NCBI RefSeq assembly: GCF_022605725.1 | Contig: NC_065556.1 | Coordinates: forward strand, 9,920,001-9,984,000 | Direction: 5' to 3' | From: Anthonomus grandis grandis | Lineage: Eukaryota; Arthropoda; Insecta; Coleoptera; Curculionidae | DNA: 64,000 bases | Shown here: piece after piece, positions 32,864-45,159 of the stretch | Numbering within the stretch: position 1 is the stretch's first letter | Layout: each line of letters starts with the position of its first letter | Notes under the pieces: generated by a model | What the model was told of the DNA's origin: nothing | Seen by the model: the letters and a program-made list of their open reading frames with translations, nothing else | Database searches by the model: none | Made by a program: the position numbers and the translations under genes

Positions 32864-33861
32864 TTTTTGAACAGATCCTGACAAAATTATTTTACATTGG
32901 TGCTGCAACAATATTGTCATTATTATGTTGAAAAATATTAAACATTTTTTAAATAGGGCCGTTTGGCAGCCTTTATTATGTCATAAATCAAACAAAATTG
33001 AGAATTCATTTAAAAAGGGATTGATGTGATTTCTATAATAAATATTGAATGAAAAACCGCATTTGGCAGTTTTTTAATTGATTTTGATGTGGCAAAAGTA
33101 ATCGCATGATTAGAAATTTTATATTCCCAAATTCAAGAAAACATTAATGATTTGCATGAGTAATATTTTGTTTTTTCTAAAAGAAAAATAAAAATTAAAT
33201 TTGTATGGACCCAATTGCTTGGGTCGCAAATAGGCAATACTTAATTTTTTATCTATATGCAAATTTCAATCACAAATTTTTTTTAAATTAAATAAATACT
33301 TTTTTATTTTAAGATTAGATCCTTGAGAAGAGATCCTCGTGAGAGTCTAGTTTTAATTAAAACATAGTATCACTTTAATTTCTAATAAATTATCTAAAAG
33401 ACAAAAATTCTAATATTTAGCCTAAAATTATTAGTTGGCCAAAAAGTTTTATCTTTAAGATAACTACTCGTATATTTAAATTTTTAAATTAGCATATACT
33501 CCTGGTCCTGTAATAACTTGGGTAATTATTGTTGATTGATGACTTGATATGGCGATAGCAACGCAACATGGAAACGATTTACGAATCCGCACACCACTCC
33601 TCCTTTTATGAAAGGGGTCTCTATTATATGGCCATCAGGGAATAAAATAGAGACTGTATGAGATACTGTATGCAATTGCGGAGTCTTTAAGTTAATTTAA
33701 AAAGGTTTTTTTGTTGCTGGCTACAAATATAGGGTTTTGATCATTTGAATTTTACATAAATGTTTTATTAGTTTGCATACATGTTTTTAACGTGTATTTC
33801 ACTAGTATAGGTACATACCATATTCTCTTTTATAATATATATTATCTTTTTTGACGCAGAT
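32864..33861. other. AT-rich DNA, probably intron
   Basis: No recognised gene or repeat. It lies inside the large inferred intron of the zinc-finger gene. Confidence 0.4.
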
Positions 33862-34870
33862 CACTTATTAAAATGTATTTTTAATAACTGACTTGATTTA
33901 AAACCCGATCAAACATTTTCTTATTCTGATTTCGTAACAAAACAAAAAAAATATCCTGGCTTTCATTCATATAAATACTGCATGAACTGAAAAAAGGCAA
34001 ATTACTTAGTTTAAAAGTCCTATATCCATTATCTAATAAAGACAAAATGTTAAATCAATTCTTAAAAGCTTTAATACTTTCAAGCTCTAAAGCTTTTCTA
34101 CTTAGTCATTTAATAATTTTTCTTTTTCACGAAACAGCAGATTTTATTAGCATTTAGGATAGGACTTGGTGGAAAATTATTAATATAACCTCTCACCAAA
34201 AGAATATTGATTGTAATGATGATCCTTAATTTTTGTTCTTATGTAAAATATAAAATAAAAGGCTAGAAACTTGGAGTTCAATTATGTGTTCTTAAGCAAC
34301 TTTCAAACATATCCATTGGAAGGGCGTTATCAGTTTGAATTTTAAATTTGTATATGAATCGGAGAAGAATTCAGTCAATTTAAACAAATTTTTTGAACTG
34401 TCCCATTATCGGACCCCAAGTGGAGATAAATACTGTTAGTAAAGTTATTTTAAACAGATAGTTTGTTAAAGTTTCCACCAATATTCTATTTTGCGGTTTA
34501 TTTTTATTTATTTTTTGTCAAAGATGCCGCTTATCATCCGGTCTAATAAAAGAAACCGTAAAATGGATTATCGCTTGTCGACAACTATATCTAAAATTGT
34601 AATTGAAAACTCAAAAGATACTGAAACTTAAATCCAATGTTATAGATTATTTTGGTGGACATTGCTGATCTTAAAAAAAGTTTGATCGAAGCTGTGATTC
34701 TGGCAAAGAAAATCTTACTTTCAATGACCCTTGTATTGAGAAGATTCCTATAATATAAGAAATGAATTATCCTTAAGTCGTGGCGCTCTCTTATATCCTC
34801 GTCATCAAGAAGCAGATATGTGATTATATCATATATTATCTTTAAAAAGCTAATTAATGTCTTTGAAGAT
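33862..34870 (+). pseudogene. P-element/THAP-type transposase remnant, strongly degraded
   Basis: The stretch 33880-34200 aligns at base level with 47680-48060 of the better P-like copy: AACCCGATCAAACATTTTC versus AACCCGACCAAAAATTTTC, and GCAGATTTTATTAGCATTTA versus GCACATTTTATTAGTAGTAT. About 34765-34800 then reads LSLSRGALLYPRHQEADM. That resembles the SRGGL.YPS C-terminal motif of this family, a part the other copy lacks. Many stops; no TIRs were identified. Confidence 0.65.
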
Positions 34871-37146
34871 ATAAACTATTAACACCTTTTGAGAAATGCA
34901 AAAATCATACAAAAATATACTCAACCGAGTAAAAAAATCGAAAAGAAAAACTACAAATCTTCCTTTTGTTGTATGTACCTAAAAAATAGGTAAGTAAGAA
35001 AGAGAGTATAATTAAGGCTGCGACTAAACTAATAATGCTGCGACTAAAATATGATATATTTTTTATTTCACCGAGAATCAAAACGCAATTTTAGCCATCC
35101 ATATAAATACTGATTATTTTCCCAATAATGACAACATACCAAATCTATTTTGTTATTTACTAAATCTCTAGCCTGCAAGAATATGTTAAAAATAACAAAT
35201 AAAATAAGTTAAGAAAAAAAACTTGCACTTATTTGAAGAAAAATGTTATAAATTTGATTGAGGATTTTTCTGTTAAATATTTTTTTTAGTACATAACTAT
35301 TTATTCCAACAACCATGTTTTGCTTATCATATTTGTTGAAGTTTGTTTATGTTTTAATAGTGTTCATAAACATAGTGTGATAAATAACTGGTACACACTA
35401 ATAATAAATTTAGCAGTATTAGATTAAATAGGTAATCCATAGAAATTAAACCAGACCAATTTTTTAAAAGTTGGCAAGGCTATCTATGTACATCCGCAAA
35501 GGTCCACCCAGCCAGCCCACTACTTGCGAGGTGTTAATAATAAACTATTTGGATAATGGAACCGAATAAATTTAATGTTGGCTAACACGGTTGTCAGTAT
35601 TTTGTATGTCATTATGATTCTGATGTGAGAATATTATGGAAAAGTATGAGGAGAATTTGGGTAGTTAATAAAGAAGTCTTTTGATTAAAACGTAAGATGG
35701 GTGGTTTGGCGCTTTGGTTAGTTATTCGGTGTCCATTGCAAAAAACAATGTTAGAAGTAAATTTGTATTTATGTAAATAAACTTTTTTGTATTCAACAGT
35801 TTGGTCTTTACTCCCAAATAAAATATATAAGTCCCCCGATATATTGTTATTACGATAACCAAAAAAGTACGTGTATATTATTTAATAAAAACATTACCCA
35901 CCTTAATTTTCCTTCGCTCTATCTAGCTGTAAGACTGTATGAAAAATTTTGTCACTTTTTTTGCATCTACAGATTTTAATTATATTGCACTGTTAAAGCC
36001 CTATAAAACATATAATTATTTTATTAAGTTTTAACAATTATACATTAAGTTTCGGAACAATGTATTTGGCTCCGTGTCTTCTGTCAAGATAACTTGCAGG
36101 TGCAGTAATCCTTCAAGAATTTAGAATTTTTTTCAATAACTACGTAATCAGGTCAGATTTTAAAGACTTAAAAGCTATGCATATATAGTCAATGGATACT
36201 TAAAAGTTTTTATTTACTATAATAGTAATTTTAAGGGGATAAATATTACACTTCCAGGTTAAGCCTCTAAATACTAAAACTAAATTGAACTACAAGATTG
36301 CTATAGTAAATTACTACATTTACTACAGCTAGTTTTTTTTACGCAGGGTCACGCTTCCTTATAAACAATGGAAATTGCGATCCCTATGTTGTCTATTTAC
36401 GTATACCTATCCCACTTTAAGAAAATATATTAATTAGAAAATATAAGAACTAATAAATAATAAACAAATCATACCAATAGATTACGAGATGCGAAATATA
36501 ACTGGCACAAATTTCACAAGACAAATTCAACGGAGAAATAATATTTTACGATAAATAACACGAAATATAGGGGATAAATAAGATGAATTATTTATCATAC
36601 ATTTTATAAGTGATTTTCCTCGAAATGTGAAGTTTTATTTACAGGTTCACTTAAAAATAGGAATTTTATAAACATCTCTCTTTTCAAAATGGTGAATATT
36701 GTTAAAATAAATAATTGTAATTTTAAATGTCTACGGTTGCACAATAATTTCGAATATGTATGGTTTCAATTAAAAAAAACCCAAGTTTCATACGTCAAAG
36801 GTAGTTTGTAGACCATCTTATATACTTCAATAAAGGAAGACACATTTAAATCGTTAACATGAAATTTAGAAACACACAAGTTTAATCAACAATATTTAAA
36901 CGTACTAATAAGCAAAAATGAAACAAACTTGTATAACTAATTGAAAAAACACTCTGAATCTAACGCGCGAAATAAACTGAAACAAAGTGCAGACGCGTTG
37001 AATATGACAGTAGGCGCGGGGCATAAGATATGATTTCACCATTTCAATAGCAGGGTATTACAATATTTTGTAAAGATGCACACATGCTATAAATAATGAA
37101 AAAACAATAACATATAAATCTAGAATGACACATCCATGATGCTTAC
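34871..37146. other. AT-rich DNA, probably intron
   Basis: No open frame with recognisable content and no long repeat was seen. It ends at the donor site of exon 37147-37408, in minus-strand sense. Confidence 0.45.
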
Positions 37147-37408
37147 CTTCAGACTCTTCTTTCTCATTGTCACTAAGTATTATTCGTTGTTTTCGACACG
37201 TTAACATTTTTAAAGCAGCCATTCTTAGGCTAGGCTTCAGCCCAAACAGCATCAGTTTTTTCAAAATCAGTCTTTTTTGATCCTTCAGCCTAGCCTTCAC
37301 CTTAATAGAGTTTAGTATATTTTGATTAACGTTATTTTCACATTTTTCTGATACAATAATCCTATCTGGTTTCATGTTTTCCGGTTCTGGATGTTTGGAA
37401 TCATTAAT
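37147..37408 (-). CDS. internal exon, basic linker region of a host gene
   Basis: Acceptor ATTTTTTTAG before 37408, and donor GTAAGC directly after 37147 (minus strand). The exon has 262 bases: 87 codons in phase 0 plus one spare base. The peptide starts INDSKHPEPENMKPDR, continues through a Lys/Arg-rich helical stretch (VKARLKDQKRLILKKLMLF, LKMLTCRKQR), and ends acidic (SDNEKEESE). The basic helical part followed by an acidic stretch is plausible for a nuclear protein linker. The spare G plus the AT of the zinc-finger exon at 19442 gives Asp, extending the acidic run. No named family recognised. Confidence 0.7.
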
Positions 37409-37471
37409 CTAAAAAAATCATAATTAAATTATCATCATCAAAATATAAAAATAATTTTAAAAAATCCTTAC

Positions 37472-37747
37472 CTGTCCGTATTTAGCCTGCAAGACTTCAT
37501 ATCTGGTCTTAAAGCTTGATAAAGTCCAATTATTTTGGGCCAAGTAATCCAAAAATCTAAACAAACATATTTCACTCTTAGTATACAAAATGCAAGTATC
37601 CAAATGTTTAAAAACTTCTGCTGGTTCAAAGTTATTAGTATAAAAACATCTGACTAGTTTATCAAAATACTTTTCCCTCCTTTCTAAGTCAAGTAACATC
37701 CATTTTGAAAGCAGCACAAGGGCTTTTTGAGTTGTTAGTATAAAGTT
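37472..37747 (-). CDS. internal exon, helical region of a host gene
   Basis: A TTTTAATTTTAG acceptor precedes 37747 and a GTAAGG donor follows 37472. The exon is exactly 92 codons, phase 0 on both sides, and open throughout. It encodes ILTTQKALVLLSKWMLLDL, ERREKYFDKLVRCFYTNNFE, a Cys/Leu-rich segment (HLDTCILYTKSEICLFRFLD) and a C-terminus FKTRYEVLQAKYGQ. The pattern suggests an all-helical domain. Only 63 bp of intron separate it from the next exon, a normal insect intron length. Function not recognised; it is taken as part of the zinc-finger gene because of spacing and phase. Confidence 0.7.
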
Positions 37748-38534
37748 CTAAAATTAAAATAAATACATTAAGTAAAGGTTAGTAGATAAATATTGCATCT
37801 AAAAAGTTCACAAAATTTTTGAAAATAAAAAACACTGACAACTGAAATATAAAAATACGGTCTAAAGAAATATAGAAACGTTTTTATATTTATAACAAAA
37901 GTTTATATATATTGTTTTAATTAAAGGTTGAGGATTAACATTACATAAATTATAACAATTAATCATTACTTAACCTTAACAATGATTGTAAAATATAATT
38001 TTATAAGATTTTCGCAACACAACAAACTGAAGGCTCAATTCGACTCTGGGTTACCTGTTCTTTTATTTAGTAATTCATAATGTTATATTATTGTTATATA
38101 GTATATTATAAATATTATTATTAAAAATATATAATTAATATATTGCATATTTATATTAATAATAATAACTTATTACGATCGGCCTATACAAATGAAAGAC
38201 CTGATATTGTGCTACTAAATAAAATGGATAATAAAGTATTTTTAATTAACGTTGCTTTTCAAACGTTAAACGCTTGATAAATTTAATGAGAGAACTTTGA
38301 GAAAATTTTCCTAATAGTATGGTATAAGACTATAAGTGTTTAGAATGACGTTGAATTCTAGGTAGGTATTTCTTGGAGTCCTATATTGGTGACGCTCTTT
38401 TCTAGGATTTTGGGAATAAGGCTAGTCGAAGATAGGATTAAAGGCACCACTTCAATCTAATCAATCATCACGTCAATTATCTGCTCTTATTTTTTTTGTT
38501 ACCACAAGTCGTGTTGGTTCGTATCGCTTTTAGT
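37748..38534. other. AT-rich DNA, upstream intron or intergenic
   Basis: Starts in intron sequence before exon 37472-37747. A very AT-rich stretch lies at about 38080-38180. No exon, repeat or element was recognised. Confidence 0.4.
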
Positions 38535-39640
38535 TCAGGACAGGATAGTCAATGAACTAGTCACGTGTATAGTGGCTAGAGTACGATGACTGGACCTGCA
38601 GGTTCCCAGTATAGAAGGTTTCTGTGCGGTGAGTATAATTTGTTCGGTTGAAAAGATGTGAAGTTTTTCCAATTCTTTTTGGTGAGGTTCTACAAGACCA
38701 CTAAAGGAGATAACTATGGGATGGATCGTAACACACGGAAGTGAGCATATAGCTTTTATTTCATGTGCTTCGTGTTTTTTTTTCAAGTCGAAATATTTGT
38801 TTATTTATTGGCTATGGCTCTCTCTCAAGAATTTACTGTTGTTGCTTGGTACTATTATATCAATTATGTTTCGTTTTCTTTTTTGTTAAAGATCACCATA
38901 TCTGGTCTATTGTAAATTATTTCCCGCTCAGTTATAACAGTTTTGTCCTAGTAGGTTTTTGAGTTTTCGGTTTTCACACATTCTTTGGGGGTATTTCTAA
39001 TGAGTAATTTTTCTTTACATAATGTTTACATAATGATTGGTGTATAAGTTTTGCCACATAGTCGTGTCGAATTTTGTGATCTTTGGCAGCTAAGTATGAG
39101 CAGTTTGATGTTAGATGTTTCATGATATCTGATTTCTCCTCAGAGTCTAGATGTGTAATTAAGTACTTCTTGATCCAATATGTACTTTTTATAGTTTCTG
39201 GTAAAAACAACCTGGTCTTGTGTGGCCGTGATAACTCCGTTTCTAGTGTTAAGTTACATCACGTTAGGTACATTATAGATAAATTAGGAACAACCCAATT
39301 ACCATATAGTGGTGTGGCCTGTCATTTAGTTCTTTTGTTTCTTTCCAGCAGTTGTCCAGTTTCTCTGTAATAATTTTTATTTTCTTTTGCAGATGCTTCG
39401 TCTTCGGCGAGATTGAGAGGGGAAAGTCTGTCGTACATTGCAATAATTGCTTTGTAGGATGAGTGTGGATGTGCTTTTAACGTAAGTATTTAGGTTTTCT
39501 ACTTCTTTATCATTAGCGTATTCAGTGCTGTATAAGCGTTCAGTGGGACTCCATTTGAGTATTTCCAAGCTGAATGTGAGTGCTGGTAATACCCATGTGT
39601 TAATTGCCGCCACCTTTACCGAAGAGTACAAATAAGTTTT
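38535..39640 (-). mobile_element. Dong/R4-like LINE, 5'-truncated copy
   Basis: In minus-strand order, frame 39631-39377 carries NTWVLPALTFSLEILKWSPT (RT thumb region). Frame 39210-38974 carries HLTSNCSYLAAKDHKIRHD and YVAKLIHQSLCKHYV, the Cys/His region. Frame 38786-38535 carries CVTIHPIVISFSGLVEPHQK, the C-terminal endonuclease-side motif. It is the same family as 39991-43190 judged by motif style, lacks the RT core, and is frame-broken. Confidence 0.75.
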
Positions 39641-39910
39641 ATGTATTAATTTAAAGCGTTTTTTTTTTCTTCCGTATAATCTATATTTAAAGTTTGTAAA
39701 ACAAACCCTAGATATTTATATTGTACGTTAAATTGTAGTGGAGTCTAATAATATTATCACTTGAACTTTTCCAGCTTTGACATGAACAAACGCGCATTTT
39801 GCGAGTCCAAAAGACAGTTTTATAGCTCAGCTAAAGATTGAGGCTAACTCTAACTGGCTTTTAATTTAAAAACTTCTGTATAAACAGAAAGTGATTTATT
39901 TTGAAACAGA

Positions 39911-39984
<74 letters not shown>

Positions 39985-39990
39985 TTATTA
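39911..39990. repeat. (TTA)n microsatellite at LINE 3' end
   Basis: About 26 TTA units with one TTT interruption near 39972. In LINE orientation (minus) it is a (TAA)n tract following the last unique 3' bases. Confidence 0.95.
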
Positions 39991-41319
39991 GATTTCATGC
40001 CAAACGGCAATCGCGCTCCTCCCTGGGGAAGGAGAGATGGTTCACTTATCCCAGAGATCTCCGATATCAGAAGGATGAAGCGCTAATAGAGTCCTTTCCA
40101 TGTTATCGGACTCGATTTTTTTACCTTTATTTACACATAATACACTTAAACTAAATATGCATATGTTTCTTAAACTAGTTGGCGTTATCTGTGTTTCCAG
40201 ATGTGGAGATGTGGATAATAGCGTCGACTTCTGCATTAGCTTATAGATGCCTTCACGTTGAGCGGTTTCATGTTTTCGATCAGGCTCTTTGGTATTACTC
40301 CTGACACAATAATTGAAACTGTCCGCACTTCTCTTATTTTCCATTATCTTCGTATCTGGTGCTCTAGATCCCTGTACTTCATAATCTTTTCATTATGTTT
40401 CGCTCTTAGGTTGTTATTATTATTAGGACTAGCTACATAATGTGTTGCCTTTCTAGAAAGTTTATCGATTAGTATTAGGTCAGGTCTATTATTACTTATT
40501 CCTTGGTCTGTAAGTACAATGCTATCCCAATACAATTCGTGTTGCTCATCTTCAAGAATTGGTTCCGACTTATAGTTATGATATTCAGTCATTCGGAGTC
40601 TATTCAGATGATATTATTTATGGATGTCAATAGACTCAGCTACCTGACATCCATAAATCTGTGACTTTATAGCGTCGACTCACCTACGACAAACTTTAAC
40701 TAATTTCTTGTTGGTGTTACTTGATCCTGGATAGCCACAGTAAACCCTTCATTTTCAGGGAAAAGCTGTCTCGAAGTCAACCAGTAGTTCGACGACGCTA
40801 TGTCGACATACTCTTGTTGAACCTCGTGAACATGTCTTCCATGTAGTGGTTTTCCCATCCAAGCTTTCATTTTTTCTTGCTCGGTGCTATGTTGTATGGG
40901 CTCACGCTCCTGTAGTTTAAGTGGTGTTGAGTGGTCTGCTTCTCATACCGTGTAATAAATGTGTGATGTTTCAGCCTTTCTTAAAAAAAGAAACGCAAGT
41001 TACTAATTTGCTGAGTCAGCTGCTTCCCTATATCGGCCATTCCCCTTCCTCCCATATGTGACGAACTACGCTATTTGGCTTTCGTCAGGAGTGTCCTAGT
41101 CTTTCTTTGCAAATCTTCGATGTCCATTTTAGTCCATCGTATAATACCAACAGCGTAAGTTAATGAAGTGACTCCATATGTATTAATAGCTTTAAATACG
41201 TGAACTTAGTAGTCTGCTCATTCTTTATAGTTCTGTGGTCTATTTTTTGCACCTGCCTTATTCCTAGATAATTGTAGGATTGTTATTCGTCCACAGCATT
41301 AACTATGACCGTTTTCTGT

Positions 41320-41574
41320 TTAAAAGTCACCTGGTTGTCGTTTACCCTTAATAATGTTGGCAGTTCGGCACTGATTCAGTCCAAAGATCATTTCTATATT
41401 ATCAGAAAACTCTTCCACTGTTTTAAGCATCTGATCTAGTTGATTTCGTGTTGCCACAAGAATTTTTAAGTCATCCATATAAATTAAATGGTTTACTCTT
41501 GTTATTTCTCTATTATCCTTTTTTAGGCCAAATCCGTACCTAGTTGAATTGAGTTGGCTAGAGAGTGGATTCAA
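41320..41574 (-). pseudogene. LINE RT core fragment with YMDD box
   Basis: The 84-codon open part begins MNPLSSQLNSTRYGFGLKK (end of motif B). It carries the catalytic YMDD in HLIYMDDLKIL and then LDQMLKTVEEFSDNIEMIFG and LNQCRTANIIKG (motif D/E). Both catalytic Asp residues of the box are intact. Confidence 0.85.
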
Positions 41575-42474
41575 GGCAAGGTAGAACCAGAGTGGACTTA
41601 AGGAATCTCCCTACAATATACCCTCCCTACTCCCCAAATAGGAATCATATTAGTTCCAATGCAGTTACCGTTACGTACCTGAAGTTTTATTGATGTTCGC
41701 CAGGATGCCACAGTGAATTCTAAAAAGGAAATTATGTGGTTATTTATTTTGTACAGTTTAAGTACATTAATAAACCATTTATGTGAAACTGCATCAAAAG
41801 CTTTTCAGTAGTCAATGTACGCTGCGAAAAGGTTGCTCTTGTTGTTAAATGTCTGATTTTAAACTAAGGAGTCAATAATTAGTGGTTCTTTACACCGTTC
41901 TTTGCACATCTGGTTCATCTTGTCTGTTGAGCCGCTACGATGATATTTTGGTCACAATGTCTGTAAATAGGTTCGGTAATACAAGATTTATTATTCATAA
42001 GCACGTCATTTAGAAGGTCAGTCAGTTGTTGATGTTTTGAACACAATATCTTAATCCAGTAATTTCGGACGATATCTGGGCCTGGAGCTCTTCAGTTATG
42101 TAGCTTTTTTATGAGATTAGGCACTTCGTCAACTGAAAATGTTAAAAATGCCATTGGATTATATGTTTGAGACTTTGCACGTTCTTCTCTCAGCCATCTA
42201 GTGTCGAGGTTGCATTCAATAGGTGTTGTTAATTGAGTGCCCCAGAGGACCTCGATGTTTTCTTTAGTGGGGTAACTGCTAATGGCAGTGTTGGTTGGAG
42301 AGGTATCGTTAAGCTTTCAGTAGAATTGCTTCTCTGAGCATTCAAAAAGTAAATTATCTTGTATATCCTTCCTATAGCTGGATGTATATCCTTCTTAAGT
42401 GACCTGAAACAGATAACTTTTGCCTAAGGATGTCTAGGTATTGTTCCGGAGTCCAGTATGACGCATTATTTTCT

Positions 42475-42819
42475 CTACTCTTTCTTGTACTTTTCTAGTT
42501 CTGATACCTCCTTTAGCCGGCCAATATCTTTCTTAATGTCTCCAATCTTTTTTTGTAGTCTCCTTTCCCATGGCGGTGTCGGTCTTTTATTAGGTGTAAC
42601 ACTTTGCTGGTTATTTAGTATTTTTAATCTCAGGGCTTTATTAACAGTAGTAGCCGCACAGTAGATTATTAGATGAAGCTGTTCAAGTGTCGTGGCTGTA
42701 AGAGTGTAATCAGGTATAACTGAGTTAACAGCATTAAGAAGAATGGCCAATTTGTGGGAAGAGTTAACTCTAGGAAGAGCTGGCCTTGCTGAAGGGTTTG
42801 TTACTTCATACTCTGCCAT
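42475..42819 (-). pseudogene. LINE ORF, region before RT
   Basis: An open stretch of 114 codons with SSHKLAILLNAVNSVIPDYT and TTLEQLHLIIYCAATTVNKA, then PPWERRLQKKIGDIKKDIGR and LKEVSELEKYKK. This Pro-Pro-Trp plus Lys/Arg helix segment precedes RT in this LINE group. It is separated by stops from the RT motifs downstream. Confidence 0.7.
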
Positions 42820-43186
42820 TGCCCTTCTAAACTCTATTTTAAGTTTAGAATGTACTTTATCATTATGTTCACTATTCTGGTTTTTATATTCGGTTTTTTA
42901 ATTTATTATTAGTTCTGGTAATGGTGTTTGGTCTGGTGGGTATAAGTTTTCTCCCGCTTCTGTTCTCTCTAGGTCGCAACACCTTCAGCAGGTTGGGTCC
43001 TGGTTGGTATTTGATGACCCTGTGTAACTGCAGGTTGAGGTCCGGACTGCCACCGACGCGACGGTCCGGATACTTTTATGTTCAGCGCCCGCTCCAGATA
43101 TGCCCTTGCGATCCCCAGGCAGCAACCTTTCTCCGAGGCTTCGGTTTTTCTCCATTTTCATGGGTGTGTTCTACCATTTAACCCTG

Positions 43187-43233
43187 GTGGTAATAATAAT
43201 CATTATTATTATTATCATTATTATTATTATTTA
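43187..43233. repeat. imperfect (ATT/AAT)n microsatellite at LINE 5' end
   Basis: TAATAATAATCATTATTATT and further ATT units. It faces the 5' end of the minus-strand LINE and matches the motif of the 3' tract. Confidence 0.9.
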
Positions 43234-44111
43234 ATTTAACTATACTATACCACATGTTATTAATATAACCAAATTAGCTCTTTGAGTTTAGTGTGCAGAC
43301 AACCACTTCACTGCACACATAAATTTTTAATTTTTTAGAATGATTGTTGATGTTTATTATTAAATTATTTGATTAAGTTAAGGGTGGCTTCTGGCAAAAT
43401 AGGGGTATCCGGGGTTTAAAATTGCCTCCAGCTAGCCCACGAGAGTGGTGTGGGTAAACCTTACTAAATATGTGTTTATAAGCGGCTCCTGCTTTACTAC
43501 CCTCGTGCAATGATTAGTACTTTACCCTTAAAATCTTGCCTTAATATGGCCCTGATTGTGGCCCCGAACCGAAAGCAGGAAATATCTCTAGATACTTTAA
43601 ACCACACCTAATTTAGGTCCGCAAAAGGAAGTATTAAAAAGTAATCCATAAATTCAGCTTTAGTATATTGACAAATAACCTACCCTCTAATTATCAAAGT
43701 TCCAAATGTGAAAGTGTCAAATATAAATAAATAAAGAAGTGGGTATGAAATCATATGAAATTTATAAGTTTTAAATTTCACTTAGTTTATAAAAGCAATT
43801 TATAAAAGATAAATTAAATAATAACAACCGGCGGGTTAAATAAATATGGTACAACTTATACTATACCTCGCATATACGTATATACCCAGTTCCCAACAAA
43901 GATTATAGCAATAAGGTGCCTCAAAAATTTAAGTAAACTAGTAAATATATATGCGATAAATTATTCAATTAGTACTAACTATGGAGAAAACAATGTCTGT
44001 GGCCTTTGTTTTACACTTCTAAATGGTTATATTATTCTGTGATACCTGTGGTTCTCGTTCTCGCCCTGGTTGATGACTAGATGGCCATGGGGCTCATCTG
44101 GTGTGTTTCAG
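43234..44111. other. no gene recognised
   Basis: AT-rich with moderately GC-richer patches (about 43390-43460, 43540-43600). No motif-bearing frame or repeat was seen. Confidence 0.4.
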
Positions 44112-44266
44112 GAAGGACAGTGTCTGCTGTGGTAGTTGGACAAAGTGATTCAGCCAGTATTACACTCTGTGATGGATTTCAGGATATCCAGAAGAAGCTC
44201 AAGTGTGTTCGATGGGGCTCAGACCATCAAATCCTTCACAATATCAGTGATGAATTGAACAAATAG
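44112..44266 (+). CDS. candidate exon with stop codon, unknown function
   Basis: A GTGTGTTTCAG acceptor-like site ends at 44111. The open frame that follows, with RTVSAVVVGQSDSASITLCD and QKKLKCVRWGSDHQILHNIS, ends at TAG 44264-44266. Its base composition is markedly less AT-biased than the flanks, as host exons here are. AATAAA-type signals follow at about 44440-44460. Not matched to any family. It could also be old transposon sequence. Confidence 0.3.
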
Positions 44267-45067
44267 ATGAGGAAGTCCAAGTGGTAGTTATAAGGGGGCA
44301 AATACGAAAAAAAGAAAAAAGAGAAAAAGGCCTGAAAACAAAACTACATGTGAGAAACTGAACTGAGGAATTTCTGAGGGGAGCACAATTATTTTTTTAT
44401 TAAAATTTCACTTTAAAAAGTTGGATATCTTTATAAACTTTAAAATAAAATAAAAATAAATGTAAATATTTAATGAATTATAAGAAAAGTTATAAGAATA
44501 AGTTGACCATGTGCCATGTGCAACTTATCTAGGTTGGAATGTGGCCTTTCTTTGGAATTTTTATGACAAAATAACACAGGAAACCTTAAAAACTCTTTAG
44601 TCTGTTTCTTTAAAACTGCCCTCGGCAAAACTTTAATTTAACTCACAAAAAAAATCAGACCTAGATAAGGTATTTCCTTTATAAATCCGCTAAAAGCGAA
44701 ACCAGCTGAAGTCTTCAACTCTCAGCTGAAAAATGACCCATTAACCGAAATCTGTCGAAATGGATCCAATCCAGATTTTACCATGTTTAAGTCATCTGTC
44801 AACCTTGGAATCTTACTGAAAATATAGACAATTCCTGCATGAAATAAGTAGTACTGTAAGTATGTACCAGCCACAATAAAACTTAAAGAGGTCTTGAGAA
44901 GAAAATCAATATTTGGGTTTGACAGTTACTTTGTTTACTATTTTACTGAAATGAAGGTTCACTACACTTTTCCTACAATAAAATTATGTGAAAAGAAAGA
45001 GCAGCAAATTATGCTCAACTGACTATTGCAGATATCACACATAATTAAGTCTGATTCTAATTTTCAG

Positions 45068-45159
45068 ATCGACATTGGCCAAAGCAACCTGTACAACCTC
45101 ACAATGCAAGATCAAGGTACCAACAACATCAACCTAGTCAAGATTATGCTTTAATATGA
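45068..45159 (+). CDS. candidate terminal exon, Pro/Gln-rich C-terminus
   Basis: A good acceptor, TTCTAATTTTCAG, ends at 45067. After two bases the frame reads RHWPKQPVQPHNARSRYQQH then QPSQDYALI and a TGA at 45157-45159. An AATAAA lies 115 bp downstream (45274-45279), and the sequence between looks like an AT-rich 3' UTR. No upstream exon was convincingly connected, although 44112-44266 lies on the same strand. Confidence 0.3.

Larger units (their letters stand above)
39991..43190 (-). mobile_element. Dong/R4-like LINE lying between TAA repeats
   Basis: On the minus strand there is a 5' GC-rich segment (about 43150-43000). Then frame 42819-42475 has PPWERRLQKKIGDIKKDIGR, a typical pre-RT segment. 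RT motif B is GDSLSPLWFYLALNPL (about 41600), and RT motif C is in frame 41574-41320 (HLIYMDDLKILVATRNQLDQ). The C-terminal region is in frame 40592-40344 (EPILEDEQHELYWDS, NNRPDLILIDKLSRK). The end is GCATGAAATC followed by (TAA)n. Stops between the frames show it is dead. The 5' side also abuts an ATT repeat. One ORF with a C-terminal restriction-like endonuclease and TAA-specific insertion is known for the Dong/R4 clade, which is the basis of the name; R2 relatives are the alternative. Confidence 0.8.

Noticed and set aside
39891..40154. Plus-strand poly-Ile and poly-Leu frames
   Set aside because: They are translations of the TTA microsatellite.
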